Positions 25,633 to 34,576 are shown, numbered from the stretch's first letter. The stretch: DNA of 64,000 bases from Luteolibacter sp. SL250 (GCF_026625605.1 NZ_CP113054.1:2666001-2730000); one strand, 5' to 3'. Notes: a model not told the origin generated them from the letters alone. Numbers and translations are program-made.

Positions 25633-27180
25633 ATGGATCATCAAGGAACGGGGACTTCAGTCCCGGATAAGGAAGCGGACGCCGGGAAGCGGGGAGCCTA
25701 TGTGGAGGAACCGGCGCGGCAGGTGCCGGTGACCCATGAGCCGGACGTGCTGGTCATCGGCGCGGGGCCGGCGGGGATCGGTGCGGCGGTGGCCGCGGCG
25801 CGGAACGGCGCGAAGGTGCTGCTGGTGGAGCGCTACGGCTTCCTGGGCGGGAACCTGACCGCGGCCATGGTGAACCCGATGTTCACCTTCCATGACATCC
25901 ACGGGGAGCAGGTCATCCGGGGCATCGCAGGAGAGGTGGTGGACCGTCTGGTGGAGATCACCGCGTCGCCGGGCCATGTCACGGACCTCACCTTCGACAA
26001 CGCGTCGATGACCCCGTTCGATCCCGAAGGGATGAAGCTGCTCCTTTTCGACATGACGGAAGGTGCGGGGGTGGAGTTGCTGTTGCACAGTGTCTTCGCG
26101 GACGCGGTGGCGGTCGATGGACGGGTGAGCCATGTCATCGTGGAGAACAAGTCCGGCAGGCAGGCCATCCGGCCGAAGTTCGTCATCGACTGCTCCGCGG
26201 ATGCGGATGTGGTGGCGAGGATCGGCGCGCCATTCGTGAAGGGGCGTGAGAGCGACGGCGCGATGCAGCCCGTCACCCTCTTCTACCGCATCGGCGGGGT
26301 GGACTACGGCAATCTCCGTAGGTGGATGAAAGCGAACCGTGGCGAGCTGAAGGACGCCCCCAGCGATGAGCAGATCGACTCCAGCGGCACGCTGGCTTTC
26401 CTGGGTCTGACGGACCTCGTGAAGAAGGCGGTGGCGGCGGGCGAGTTCCCGGCGGATGCCGCGCCGCGGATCCTCATGTACCAGTTGCCGAAGGAAGGCC
26501 AGATCGCCGTGAACTGCACCAGGTTGCAGGGGATCGACGGTACGCGGGTGGAGGACCTGACGCGGGCGGAGATCATCACCCGCAGGCAGGCGTGGCAGAT
26601 CCACCAGTTCCTGCGGAAGCACGTCGGCGGCTTCGAAAATTCCTACATCGTGGATTCCGGGGTGCAGGTGGGGGTGCGTGAGACGCGCCGCATCGTGGGG
26701 GACTACACCATGGTGGAGGAGGACGTGCTGGGCAGCCGGGCGTTTGGGGACGGGATCGCGTGCGGGACCTTCGCCATCGACATCCATCCTCCGGATGGAA
26801 AGCAGCAGATCTTCACCGGCTCCGGAAAGTCGGTCTATGAGATCCCTTACCGCAGCCTGCTGCCGCAGGGGGTGGACAACCTGCTGGTGGCGGGGCGCTG
26901 CATTTCCGCGACGCACAATGCCTTCGGCTCCATCCGGGTGATGGCAACCGCCATGGGCATCGGCCAGGGGGCGGGGACGGCGGCGGCGCTGGCTGTGCGG
27001 GATGGCATCAAGTCCCGTGGAGTGGATGTCTCCGAGGTGAGACGGCTGTTGCTGGAACAGGGACAATATCTTCTGGAAGCGGACACCCCCTCCGCGAAGA
27101 ATGAGGGCCTGCGGCTGGAACGCGCGATGGGCTCCGGAGCGCAGGCGAGCCACCACAATCCGTTCGAAAAGAATTCCTGA
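25633..27180 (+). CDS. FAD-dependent oxidoreductase (FAD_oxidored family)
   Basis: 515 aa. The dinucleotide-binding motif VLVIGAGPAGIGAAVAAARNG is near residues 40-60, with GFLGGNLTAAMVNPMF typical of PF12831 proteins, and a second FAD contact in VDNLLVAGRCISATHNAFGSIRVMATAMGIGQGAGTAAA near the C-terminus (only part quoted). No signal peptide is apparent; the first 35 residues are a poorly conserved lead-in. Such proteins often occur in polysaccharide-utilisation neighbourhoods of Verrucomicrobiota; the substrate is unknown. It starts 26 bases after the GH51 gene. Confidence 0.88.
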   Translation: MDHQGTGTSVPDKEADAGKRGAYVEEPARQVPVTHEPDVLVIGAGPAGIGAAVAAARNGAKVLLVERYGFLGGNLTAAMVNPMFTFHDIHGEQVIRGIAGEVVDRLVEITASPGHVTDLTFDNASMTPFDPEGMKLLLFDMTEGAGVELLLHSVFADAVAVDGRVSHVIVENKSGRQAIRPKFVIDCSADADVVARIGAPFVKGRESDGAMQPVTLFYRIGGVDYGNLRRWMKANRGELKDAPSDEQIDSSGTLAFLGLTDLVKKAVAAGEFPADAAPRILMYQLPKEGQIAVNCTRLQGIDGTRVEDLTRAEIITRRQAWQIHQFLRKHVGGFENSYIVDSGVQVGVRETRRIVGDYTMVEEDVLGSRAFGDGIACGTFAIDIHPPDGKQQIFTGSGKSVYEIPYRSLLPQGVDNLLVAGRCISATHNAFGSIRVMATAMGIGQGAGTAAALAVRDGIKSRGVDVSEVRRLLLEQGQYLLEADTPSAKNEGLRLERAMGSGAQASHHNPFEKNS

Positions 27181-27192
27181 TCCACTCCATCC

Positions 27193-28446
27193 ATGTCCGG
27201 AACACCGTCAACCACCACCATTTCCCCCATCGTCCGGAGGGATCTGAAATGGCGTTGGGTGATCCTGATGATGTTGTTCATCTCGACCTTCCTCAACTAC
27301 TTCGACCGGCAGACGCTCTCCGTGCTGAAACCGGTGATCAAGGCGGAGTTCGATCTGGATGACAGGGGGTACTCCCACATTGTGATGGCTTTCCTCATCA
27401 CCTACATGTTCGCCTACACGCTGGGCGGACGGTTCGTGGACAAGGTGGGGAGCCGGATTTCGATGACCACCTTTGTCGGAGTTTGGTCGTTGGCAAATGT
27501 GTTCACCGGACTGTCGCAGACGCTCGGACAGCTCACGCTCTGCCGGGTGGTGCTCGGCGCGGCGGAGCCGGGGAACTATCCAGCCGCCCTGCGGGTGGCC
27601 GCGACCTGGTTCCCCGCAAAGCTGCGGGGATTCGCGTCGAGCTTCTACCAGGCGGGATCCGCGACGGCGGCGGTGGTCGCCATGCCGATGATCGCCTTCA
27701 TGGCCCATCATTGGGGATGGCGGGCGACTTTTGTGGTGCCGGGCATCATTGGCATTCTGTGGGCGGCTGGCTGGTGGTGGATCTACCGGCAGCCGTCGGC
27801 CGAGTACATCCCGCGGGATGAGGCGAAGGAGTCGGTGAAGGTGCCGTGGAGTGAGCTGCTGAAGAACCGCAATCTGCGCGGCATCGTCCTGGCGCGGATG
27901 GTGAGTGACCAGGTCTGGTACTTCTGCCTGTTCTGGATGCCCGGCTACCTTCAGGAAAACCTGAACCTGACATTGATCCAGGCAGGTCTCATCGGCTGGG
28001 TGCCCTTTCTTTGTGCTGACCTCGGAGGCGTGGGAAGCGGAGTCGCATCCGACCGGATGGTCTCGAAGGGGGTGGCGCCATGGCGGGCGAGAAAGCGTGT
28101 GCTGATGATGGCCGCGTTGCTCGCCCCGCTGGCGGTGGCGATTCCCCTGACGTCCCATCTATGGGTCGCCGTTGTGGCGTTCTGCGCCGTGGCCGTGGTT
28201 TGCCAGATCTGGCTCTTCAATCTGACCACGCTGGTGGCGGATGTCTTTCCGCGCAATACGGTGGCCAGTGTGCTGGGGATATCGGGCTCCTTCGGCGCGT
28301 TCGGTGGCCTTGTCAGCAACGCGTTGATCGGGAACTCGGTCGGCACCCTGGGCTTCGTGCCGGTGTTCCTGGTCATGGGGTGCCTGCATCTCATTGCGGC
28401 GGCCATTGTCGCGCGGCTGGTCCGTGGTGACGAGCGTGCCGTCTGA
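27193..28446 (+). CDS. MFS transporter, anion:cation symporter (ExuT-like) family
   Basis: 417 aa, about 12 transmembrane helices. The start FLNYFDRQTLSVLKPVIKAEF is the signature of the ACS family (hexuronate, galactonate and similar organic acid symporters). VLGAAEPGNYPAALRVAATWFP, another ACS marker, follows. It begins 12 bases after the oxidoreductase gene, so it is in the same operon; uptake of an acidic sugar or a sugar oxidation product is inferred. The A-motif is replaced by GRFVDKVGSRIS. Confidence 0.9.
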   Translation: MSGTPSTTTISPIVRRDLKWRWVILMMLFISTFLNYFDRQTLSVLKPVIKAEFDLDDRGYSHIVMAFLITYMFAYTLGGRFVDKVGSRISMTTFVGVWSLANVFTGLSQTLGQLTLCRVVLGAAEPGNYPAALRVAATWFPAKLRGFASSFYQAGSATAAVVAMPMIAFMAHHWGWRATFVVPGIIGILWAAGWWWIYRQPSAEYIPRDEAKESVKVPWSELLKNRNLRGIVLARMVSDQVWYFCLFWMPGYLQENLNLTLIQAGLIGWVPFLCADLGGVGSGVASDRMVSKGVAPWRARKRVLMMAALLAPLAVAIPLTSHLWVAVVAFCAVAVVCQIWLFNLTTLVADVFPRNTVASVLGISGSFGAFGGLVSNALIGNSVGTLGFVPVFLVMGCLHLIAAAIVARLVRGDERAV

Positions 28447-28479
28447 CCGTCAAAGGAGCGTGCCGGGGAAATACCTGCC

Positions 28480-29157
28480 TCAGCGGCGGCTTCGACGGTT
28501 CCTACGGAGGAGGGGGAGGCAGGACGCCGCGCAAGCAATCAGGCATGAGGACGGCTCCGGTATGATGGTGCCGGAAACGGCGATGTCGTCCATACGGGTG
28601 AAGGAACTCCAGGTGACTCCGGCACTGTCATACATCACGACGCGGAAAGTGGCGGGCCCTTCCACCGGATCCAGTCCGGAAATGGGGATGTTGTAGAACT
28701 TTCCGGGTGACGCGGCACCGGTGACATTCATGACGACGGTTCCGATGGTCTGGAATCCACTGCCGGAGTCGATCTGGAGGGCGAGTTCGTTGGCCGACCG
28801 GTCATCGCCGGAGTAGTTCGCCCATAGTGACAGTCCGGTGAACGCCACGGAGGTCCCGGGATCCGGAGTGAGGGTGAAAGTGAAGAAGGAATTGGCGCTG
28901 ACTGCGGCGGGCACCGTGGTCGGGGTGGTCGCGTTCGTGAACAAGCCCAAGGCATTCGCGCCGGATGTTCCGAAGGTCGCCGCGCTGGTCTGCGGTGTTC
29001 CCAGCCCCGGGCCATAGGCAATGACGCCCGCAGTGACACCCAGCGTGGACGGTGGGGTTGCCGGACCATTGGCAAAGGCATAGGTGGCCAGTGTCGCGGC
29101 GCCGGCGGTGCATGGAACGGAAAGAAGGAAAAGCAGCGCTGAGATGGGATTTTTCAT
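28480..29157 (-). CDS. PEP-CTERM sorting-domain secreted protein
   Basis: 225 aa. Signal peptide MKNPISALLFLLSVPCTAGA, a beta-rich low-complexity Ser/Thr/Gly body, and a C-terminal PEP-CTERM tripartite signal: IIPEPSSCLIACAASCLPLL then RRNRRSRR. PEP-CTERM proteins are processed by exosortase and linked to exopolysaccharide or the outer envelope; no exosortase gene is in the window. Body homology not recognised. Convergent with the ACS transporter gene, 33 bases apart. Confidence 0.85.
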   Translation of the reverse strand: MKNPISALLFLLSVPCTAGAATLATYAFANGPATPPSTLGVTAGVIAYGPGLGTPQTSAATFGTSGANALGLFTNATTPTTVPAAVSANSFFTFTLTPDPGTSVAFTGLSLWANYSGDDRSANELALQIDSGSGFQTIGTVVMNVTGAASPGKFYNIPISGLDPVEGPATFRVVMYDSAGVTWSSFTRMDDIAVSGTIIPEPSSCLIACAASCLPLLRRNRRSRR

Positions 29158-29248
29158 GTATCCCATGTCCTATGCCACGGGGGCTGTGGTGGCCATGGCC
29201 CGGATGCCCTGCTGCATGTCCGGCATGCCCATCACCTTGCGGAAATTC

Positions 29249-29280
29249 GAGAGGGCGGAAGCCGAAGCTCCCGCCCTCTC
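29249..29280. terminator. Hairpin between hsp20 operon and PEP-CTERM gene
   Basis: GAGAGGGCGG pairs perfectly with CCGCCCTCTC around AAGCCGAAGCT-type loop. No T run on the minus strand, so it may be a weak terminator or mRNA 3'-end stabiliser for the Hsp20 operon. A 20-codon ORF starting MGMPDMQQ between hairpin and PEP-CTERM start is too short to support. Confidence 0.5.
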
Positions 29281-29307
29281 TCCATGATGACCATCCCCCG
29301 GAAAGTA

Positions 29308-29673
29308 TCAGTTCACGTAAATCTCGCGCGGCCTCGCATCCTCCCGGATGGGGATGTCCAGGGTGAGGACCCCGTCTGTGAGCGAGGCTTTGGCATTGGT
29401 GCCGTCGAGCTTGGCCGTGAGACGCACGTTGAGTGTGTAGGTGACATCCTTCGCCGGACCGGAGTGCGTCTTCCAGTCTTCCGCGATGTTGCTGGATCGC
29501 GTGGCTTCGATCCGGAGGACGGACTGGTTCACGGTGAGCTTCAGATCCTCCTTGCGGACGCCCGGCAGGGCGACCAGCAGGTGCGCTCCGGTTTCATCTT
29601 CGCGGGTGGTGAATTCGGGTTGCCGGACGACGCGGTCCGTCGCTCCAGACGTTTGGGTGGTAGGTGTGCTCAT
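29308..29673 (-). CDS. Hsp20/alpha-crystallin small heat shock protein
   Basis: 121 aa from the ATG at 29673 (MSTPTTQTSG); an ORF to 29832 overlaps the upstream hsp20 and is not used. The alpha-crystallin domain spans the protein: LVALPGVRKEDLKLTVNQ, and DGVLTLDIPIRE (the L-x-[IV] containing region) near the end. Small Hsps form ATP-independent oligomeric holdases. Second gene of a tandem pair, 38 bases after the first. Confidence 0.88.
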   Translation of the reverse strand: MSTPTTQTSGATDRVVRQPEFTTREDETGAHLLVALPGVRKEDLKLTVNQSVLRIEATRSSNIAEDWKTHSGPAKDVTYTLNVRLTAKLDGTNAKASLTDGVLTLDIPIREDARPREIYVN

Positions 29674-29711
29674 GATGGTTCTCGGTGATGAGGTTGTTGG
29701 TCGGAAGAGGC

Positions 29712-30089
29712 TCAGAGGATGTTGATCTGGCGGGGCTCGGGCGCTTCGGTTTTCGGAAGCGTGATTTCGAGGACGCCCTGATCCAGCGTGGCTTTGATAT
29801 TCGCGGTGTCGATCCGGGTGCCGAGCTTCCACTGGCGGTCCACCTTACGGGAGAACGGGTTTTCCGGTGCGGTTTCCGCAGCCAGGGAAAGGGTCTGGTT
29901 GTCCACCTTCAGGTTGACGTTCTCCTTGGTGAAGCCGGGGAGATCCAGACGGAGGATCCAGGCCTCCGGGCTTTCATGGATCGCCTCCGGAAAGGTGGTG
30001 TGGCTGGCGAGTGCCCGGCCGGGATTGAAGAAGCGGTCGAGTTCGCTGAACCAGGAGAGATCGGATGTAGGTCTGTGCAGGAAGTTCAT
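29712..30089 (-). CDS. Hsp20/alpha-crystallin small heat shock protein
   Basis: 125 aa. A short N-terminal segment (MNFLHRPTSDLSWFSELDRF) with aromatic residues as in other bacterial sHsps, then the alpha-crystallin domain: LRLDLPGFTKENVNLKVDNQ, ENPFSRKVDRQWKLG, and GVLEITLPKTE near the C-terminus with the INIL tail that serves as the I-x-I/L anchor. First gene of the tandem Hsp20 pair. No CIRCE element is seen upstream. Confidence 0.9.
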   Translation of the reverse strand: MNFLHRPTSDLSWFSELDRFFNPGRALASHTTFPEAIHESPEAWILRLDLPGFTKENVNLKVDNQTLSLAAETAPENPFSRKVDRQWKLGTRIDTANIKATLDQGVLEITLPKTEAPEPRQINIL

Positions 30090-30306
30090 GTGTTGGTGAA
30101 TTCGTTGCCAGAGGTATTGCAGGATGTGTGCAAGGATGGTCCGTTGCTCTCAATTCATTGGAAATGAAAGTAATGGATCTGATTGCGCACGCCTCTCCCA
30201 CGCCCGGATCGGGAAGCATTGGCACATCCCGGGACGGATTGTCCGGGGCGGAATGACACGGTCGCGGCGGTAGGAGCCACGGTCATGGCATGCAGTCGTC
30301 CGCCTT

Positions 30307-30744
30307 TCAGCGGGTGCTGTCCGTCAGTCCGGCGGCATAGGCGCCGAACACCGCACGGATCTCATCCCTGACACGGCGGAAAACAGCCATCTGCTCCTCT
30401 TCCGTCCCTTGGGCGTGGGCGGGATCATCAAAGGGGAAATGATGACGGTTCACCTGACCTGGAAACATGGGACATGCCTGGTCGGCATTTCCACAGACGG
30501 TGATCACCGTTGTAATGTCATCGTGGAGGAATTCGTCCAGGTGCTTCGAGCGGTGGGTGCTGATGTCGATCCCGATCTCGCCCAGCGCACGGATGGCGAG
30601 CGGATGGACGTAGCCCGCCGGCTTCGATCCCGCGCTTTCGATGCGGTGGGTCTTGCCGAGCGAGGCACGGAGGATTCCCTCCGCCATGTGGGAACGGCAG
30701 GAGTTTCCGGTGCAGAGGACGAGGATGGTGAATGGCTTTGTCAT
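30307..30744 (-). CDS. arsC: Arsenate reductase, thioredoxin-coupled (LMW-PTPase fold)
   Basis: 145 aa starting [20 protein letters not shown]. The phosphatase-like loop CTGNSCRS holds the nucleophile Cys and Arg; two further redox cysteines occur in [14 protein letters not shown], matching the Cys82/Cys89 pair of pI258-type ArsC. The Asp of [11 protein letters not shown] is the general acid. It reduces arsenate to arsenite with thioredoxin. Its ATG overlaps the aquaporin stop (ATGA). Last gene of the leftward ars operon; no ArsB or Acr3 efflux pump follows. Confidence 0.92.
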   Translation of the reverse strand: MTKPFTILVLCTGNSCRSHMAEGILRASLGKTHRIESAGSKPAGYVHPLAIRALGEIGIDISTHRSKHLDEFLHDDITTVITVCGNADQACPMFPGQVNRHHFPFDDPAHAQGTEEEQMAVFRRVRDEIRAVFGAYAAGLTDSTR

Positions 30745-31421
30745 GGTGGAGCGGATGTGGGGGCGTTGCCGGGATCGGGATCGTTCCGCCGGAGGGCGAG
30801 GCACAGTGGAATGGCCAGAAATGCACCGGCCACCGAGGAAACAGGGTAGATCCACAGGTGGAGCGTCCGGCCACCGATCATCGCTGGGGCCAGGGAACGG
30901 GCGGGATTCATGGACGCTCCCGTAACGGGACCTGCGAACACGGCGGCCAGGGCGACGGTGGCCCCGATGGCCAATCCTGCGGTGATGCCTTTCTCCTTTG
31001 ATCCTCCCGACACCCGGAGAATGACGAGCATCAGGATGGTGGTGATGATGGTTTCCAGCACAAATGCGCCGGCAATTCCCCCGGAGGGAATGGTCTCTCC
31101 AAGGGTGGGGGATTCCGGAAACAACCTGCGCAGGACGCCGCTCGCGGCGAGCGCCCCGCAAAGCTGGGCTGTGATGCACGGCGCGCAGTGCGCCCAGGGG
31201 AACCGTCCGGCGGCCGCGAGGCCCAGGGTGACCGCAGGGTTGAAGTGCGCCCCGCCGTCTCCGCCGAACGTCTGGATCATCGCAAAGACAACGAGGCCGA
31301 ACACCAATCCGACGCCCAGATGGCTGATCTGCCCGCCGGAGACATGATCCACGATGATCGCCCCGGTTCCCGCGAAGACGAGAACGAAGGTTCCAAGAAA
31401 CTCCGGCAGGAAATGTTTCAT
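30741..31421 (-). CDS. Aquaporin/glyceroporin-type MIP channel in the ars operon (AqpS-like)
   Basis: 226 aa, six transmembrane helices. NPA boxes are both intact: HFNPAVT near residue 63 and SMNPARS near 180. It starts [20 protein letters not shown], typical for MIP channels. In Sinorhizobium meliloti an aquaglyceroporin (AqpS) replaces an arsenite pump: arsenate is reduced inside and arsenite leaves downhill through the channel. The position between DUF6428 and arsC, with a 4-base overlap to arsC, supports the same role here (inference). A longer ORF upstream is a frame shadow of the DUF6428 gene. Confidence 0.9.
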   Translation of the reverse strand: MKHFLPEFLGTFVLVFAGTGAIIVDHVSGGQISHLGVGLVFGLVVFAMIQTFGGDGGAHFNPAVTLGLAAAGRFPWAHCAPCITAQLCGALAASGVLRRLFPESPTLGETIPSGGIAGAFVLETIITTILMLVILRVSGGSKEKGITAGLAIGATVALAAVFAGPVTGASMNPARSLAPAMIGGRTLHLWIYPVSSVAGAFLAIPLCLALRRNDPDPGNAPTSAPP

Positions 31422-31428
31422 GGGAGGC

Positions 31429-31908
31429 TCAGCAGCAACCTCGCGGTCCGCACGAAAGGGATGGGGCTTTGAGTTTTCCCGCAGCGGGCAGGGGAGGCAA
31501 TCCACAGAGCTCCGGTGCCAGGCACTCCGTGTGTTTGTGAGATAGGTGGAGCACCACCGCACCGTCCTCCAGAGAGTGGCCGGAGATGGTGTATTGGGAT
31601 ATGACCTTGTCCTCGTATTCCATCTCCACGGGGATGCTCTCATCCGGGAGATAGGACGCCGCTTTGCCGAGGATCGCCGCCATTTTCCCGGTTTCCAGCC
31701 GGTGGTCGTAGTCCGGTCCGACCCAGATCTGGAGCTGGCAGGTGGTGGATTCCCGCAATGTGCCCCCACAGTCGAGGAACGTCTTGTGCACCCGGCCGAC
31801 CTCGGTGACATGGAACGACTGCGGGACATCACCTCCGTCCGGAAGGCGGATCCGGAAGTGGAGGCCGCCATGATCGGCGAGGAGTTTCTTGATCTCGGAA
31901 AGTGTCAT
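31429..31908 (-). CDS. DUF6428-type protein of arsenic operons
   Basis: 159 aa starting MTLSEIKKLLADHGGLHFRI. No enzyme motif is recognised. The middle contains WVGPDYDHRLETGKMAAILG; the C-terminus is Cys-rich (LSCGPRGCC), a possible metal or metalloid site. Proteins of this kind are found between arsR and arsC in Bacteroidota and Verrucomicrobiota; the function is not established. Its start overlaps the arsR stop by 4 bases and it ends 7 bases before the aquaporin start, so it is a fixed part of the operon. Confidence 0.8.
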   Translation of the reverse strand: MTLSEIKKLLADHGGLHFRIRLPDGGDVPQSFHVTEVGRVHKTFLDCGGTLRESTTCQLQIWVGPDYDHRLETGKMAAILGKAASYLPDESIPVEMEYEDKVISQYTISGHSLEDGAVVLHLSHKHTECLAPELCGLPPLPAAGKLKAPSLSCGPRGCC

Positions 31909-32297
31909 CGTGATTCGGTGGATGGTTGGTTGGGACGGCGGCCTTTCAGATGGACGGGGCCGGGACAGCAACTTCCCTGGCGGCGGGACAGGCGTGCATC
32001 CATCCGTCCGGTATCCCCCGGATGAGGGATCTCATCCTCCGTGGACAGGGCCGCGATGCTGCGGATGAGTTTCAGGTGGTTGGAACGGATCCGGAAATAC
32101 GTCCACTTCTCCACCTTTTCACTCTCCAGAAGGTCGGCTTTCCGGATGATCTGGACATGGCTGGATACCGAAGACTGGGGCATCTCCAGGATATCCGCCA
32201 GCTCGCAGACGCACAGCGGCTCCAGCATCACGAGGCGGATGATCCGCCAGCGTATCGGATCGGCCAACGCCTTGCTGAATTCCACGGGTGAGGGCAT
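31905..32297 (-). CDS. arsR: ArsR-family transcriptional regulator
   Basis: 130 aa. Winged helix-turn-helix: KALADPIRWRIIRLVMLEPL, then CVCELADILEMPQSSVSSHV as the sensing and recognition helices. The CVCELAD motif holds the Cys-x-Cys that binds As(III)/Sb(III) in classical ArsR. The C-terminal extension includes RQGSCCPGP, a second Cys pair that may add to the sensing site. It would repress its own operon until arsenite or antimonite binds. The ATG is preceded by a palindromic candidate operator at 32331-32358. Confidence 0.9.
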   Translation of the reverse strand: MPSPVEFSKALADPIRWRIIRLVMLEPLCVCELADILEMPQSSVSSHVQIIRKADLLESEKVEKWTYFRIRSNHLKLIRSIAALSTEDEIPHPGDTGRMDARLSRRQGSCCPGPVHLKGRRPNQPSTESR

Positions 32298-32330
32298 GCG
32301 GCAGGATGATCATGGAAACCCCAGTTTGTA

Positions 32331-32358
32331 ACGAAAAATTTCGTGACGAAAAATTACG
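32331..32358 (-). promoter_or_regulatory. Candidate ArsR operator upstream of the ars operon
   Basis: ACGAAA-AA-TTTCGT forms an inverted repeat (32331-32344), and ACGAAAAATTACG follows at 32346-32358 as a second half. It lies 34 bases upstream of the arsR ATG in an AT-rich stretch, the expected place for an ArsR site. Confidence 0.5.
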
Positions 32359-32405
32359 ATTTGTATGCGGCAAGGTGAGTCAGGTCATGGGAGGTTCCAT
32401 GTGCT

Positions 32406-32924
32406 TCAGAGCTCCTTCAACGGCCCCATCAGGTGGGCGCTCTGGGAGTCGATGAGGAACCAGCCGCTGAGCGCACGGCGGCCGAGGAGCATGGGGCAGA
32501 GCATGACCGAACGGTCATTGAGGCTGAGCTGGATGGTCCACTCGAAGCCACCGGGGAGCATGGCCTTTGTCTCGATGAAAACGCGGCTGAAGGCTTCTCC
32601 AGTGGAGCTTCTCACCCGGGCGATGCGGGACACCGCACACTCGCAGTCGATCTTCCTCCGGCGGTGGTTGACGGTGGTGAAGCGGACGGTCTTCTTGTCC
32701 TCCGACAGTTGCAGGTTCTCCGCATGCAGGCTGGAACTGCGCGCCCCGGTATCGATCTTCGCCTTGAGCGGGGAGATGCCCAGGTCCGGCAGGGCGATCC
32801 ATTCCCTGCGGCCCATGATGAGACGTGGCATGCCGGGGTTCTTCCATGGCAGTCCCAGGGATGCGGCGAGATCCCTGGACGGGAGTTCGGTGCATTCCGG
32901 GATGGCCTTGTAAGTCCGGGACAT
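32406..32924 (-). CDS. RimK-associated ATP-dependent zinc protease (retropepsin-like) family
   Basis: 172 aa. The core MGRREWIALPDLGISPLKAK leads into the aspartic-type motif IDTGARSSSLHA, then SRVFIETKA and LGRRALSGWFLIDS. This matches the family annotated as ATP-dependent zinc proteases (PF05618), usually beside RimK-like ligases; no rimK is in the window. The substrate is unknown. The N-terminal 35 residues precede the usual family start. The stop codon of this gene lies two bases downstream of recN end on the same strand side, so it follows recN in a leftward operon. Confidence 0.82.
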   Translation of the reverse strand: MSRTYKAIPECTELPSRDLAASLGLPWKNPGMPRLIMGRREWIALPDLGISPLKAKIDTGARSSSLHAENLQLSEDKKTVRFTTVNHRRRKIDCECAVSRIARVRSSTGEAFSRVFIETKAMLPGGFEWTIQLSLNDRSVMLCPMLLGRRALSGWFLIDSQSAHLMGPLKEL

Positions 32925-32926
32925 GG

Positions 32927-34576
32927 TCAGGGATTGAGCAGGGAAACAGCCATGGCTCGGGCTTGCTCGCCGCCGCCACCCAGCATCCGGACCAGCTCCT
33001 GGACGCGGGTTTCCCCGGTGACCTGATAGAGCCTGGAACGGGTGCGCCCGCCGGTGACTTCCTTTTCCACCACGAAGTGGTGCGCGGCGATGGCGGCCAC
33101 CTGCGGAAAGTGGGTGATGGCCAGCACCTGGTGGCGGGTGCCGAGCGCGGCCATCTTCCGGCCCACGGCACGGGCGATCTCTCCGCCCACATTCGCGTCG
33201 ATCTCATCGAACACCATCAGCGGAGTGGCGTCCTGGTCGGCGAGCGCGGACTTCACCGCCAGCATGACACGCGAAATTTCGCCGGATGAGGCGATCTGGC
33301 GTAGTGGCAGCAGGGGCTCGCCCGGATTCGGGCCGAACTGGAAATCCACGCTCTCCATACCTTGGGAACCCGGCTCGGTGAGGGAGAGCAGCGGGGCTTC
33401 AAAGGAAGATTGCTTGAAGCCGAGATCCTTGAGCTGTGCGGCGATCTCTTTCGCCAGCTTCGGAGCGGCCTTTTTCCGCGCGGCGGTCACCGTCTTCGCG
33501 CTGCCTTCCACGGCGGACCGTGCCGCGGCCAGTTCCTTTTCCAGGGTTTCCAGTTTCTCCGTGCGGTTCTCGATGTTGTCCAGGCGGGTGGCGGCGGCAT
33601 CCCGGCGAGCAAGTACGTCCTGGAGGGACGGACCATATTTCCGCTTCAGGGTCTCGATGAGGTTCACACGCTCCTCCAGGCCCGCAGCCTCCGCAGGGTC
33701 GATCTCAAGTTCCCCGACGTAGTCGGCGAGTGTCGCTTCCAGATCCTGGAGTTCGAGCGTGGCGGTTTCCAGTGAGCCGGTGCGCTCGGTGATCGATGGA
33801 TCGAGTTTCTGGAGATCGCGAACCAGCCGCTGGATTTCGCCCAGCTTCTCAAGGATGCCGTCCTCGCCGTTCAGCGCGGCGGCAGCGGCGGATGCACTCT
33901 CCAGCAGGCGTGAGGCATTCGACGCGCGCCGCCAGCGGTCCTCCAGATCACTCTCGTCCTCAGGCTTGAGGTTCGCGTTGCTGATCTCCTCCAGTTGGTA
34001 GCGCAGCAGATCCAGTTCCTGCTCGCTGGCGCTTTCCGCGTGGCGGAGTTCATCCAGCTCGGCGGATTTTTCCCGCCATGCCCGGTAGGTCTGGCGGTAG
34101 GCGGTCAGCGCGGACTCCGCCCCGGCGTAGGCGTCCAGCATGGAAAGCTGCCTGTCCGTGGAAAGAAGCGACTGGTGGTCGTGCGGGCCGTGGAGATCCA
34201 CCAGATGTTCGCCGATCTTCTTCAGCAGGGAAAGGGTGACCGGGGAATCATTCACAAACTGCCGGTTCACCGTGGTGCCGATGACCCGGCGGACGATGAG
34301 CTGCGTGTCATCGCAGGCATCCAGGCCGCCGTCCTCCAGGATGGCGTTGATCTCCGCAGGATCGGAAAGCTCGAAGACAGCCTCCACGGAGCAGGAGTCC
34401 TCTCCGGTGCGGATCAGCGATTTGTCCGCCCTCTCCCCGAGGATGAGTTTCAGCGCCCCAACGATGACGGATTTCCCCGCGCCGGTCTCCCCGGTCACAC
34501 CGATCAACCCGGAGCCGAGTTCCCATACAAGTTCATGGACGAGGGCGAGGTTGCGGATCTTGAGAAGGGTGAGCAT
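32927..34576 (-). CDS. recN: DNA repair protein RecN
   Basis: 549 aa, the family's usual size, from MLTLLKIRNLALVHELVWEL. Walker A in GVTGETGAGKSVIVGALKLI, ABC signature-like region LRQIASSGEISRVMLAVKSA, Walker B in LMVFDEIDANVGGEIARAVG. A long coiled coil lies between, at about residues 160-360. RecN is an SMC-like ATPase for double-strand break repair and recombination. An upstream open frame of 78 codons is rejected since homology begins at the chosen ATG. Confidence 0.95.
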   Translation of the reverse strand: MLTLLKIRNLALVHELVWELGSGLIGVTGETGAGKSVIVGALKLILGERADKSLIRTGEDSCSVEAVFELSDPAEINAILEDGGLDACDDTQLIVRRVIGTTVNRQFVNDSPVTLSLLKKIGEHLVDLHGPHDHQSLLSTDRQLSMLDAYAGAESALTAYRQTYRAWREKSAELDELRHAESASEQELDLLRYQLEEISNANLKPEDESDLEDRWRRASNASRLLESASAAAAALNGEDGILEKLGEIQRLVRDLQKLDPSITERTGSLETATLELQDLEATLADYVGELEIDPAEAAGLEERVNLIETLKRKYGPSLQDVLARRDAAATRLDNIENRTEKLETLEKELAAARSAVEGSAKTVTAARKKAAPKLAKEIAAQLKDLGFKQSSFEAPLLSLTEPGSQGMESVDFQFGPNPGEPLLPLRQIASSGEISRVMLAVKSALADQDATPLMVFDEIDANVGGEIARAVGRKMAALGTRHQVLAITHFPQVAAIAAHHFVVEKEVTGGRTRSRLYQVTGETRVQELVRMLGGGGEQARAMAVSLLNP

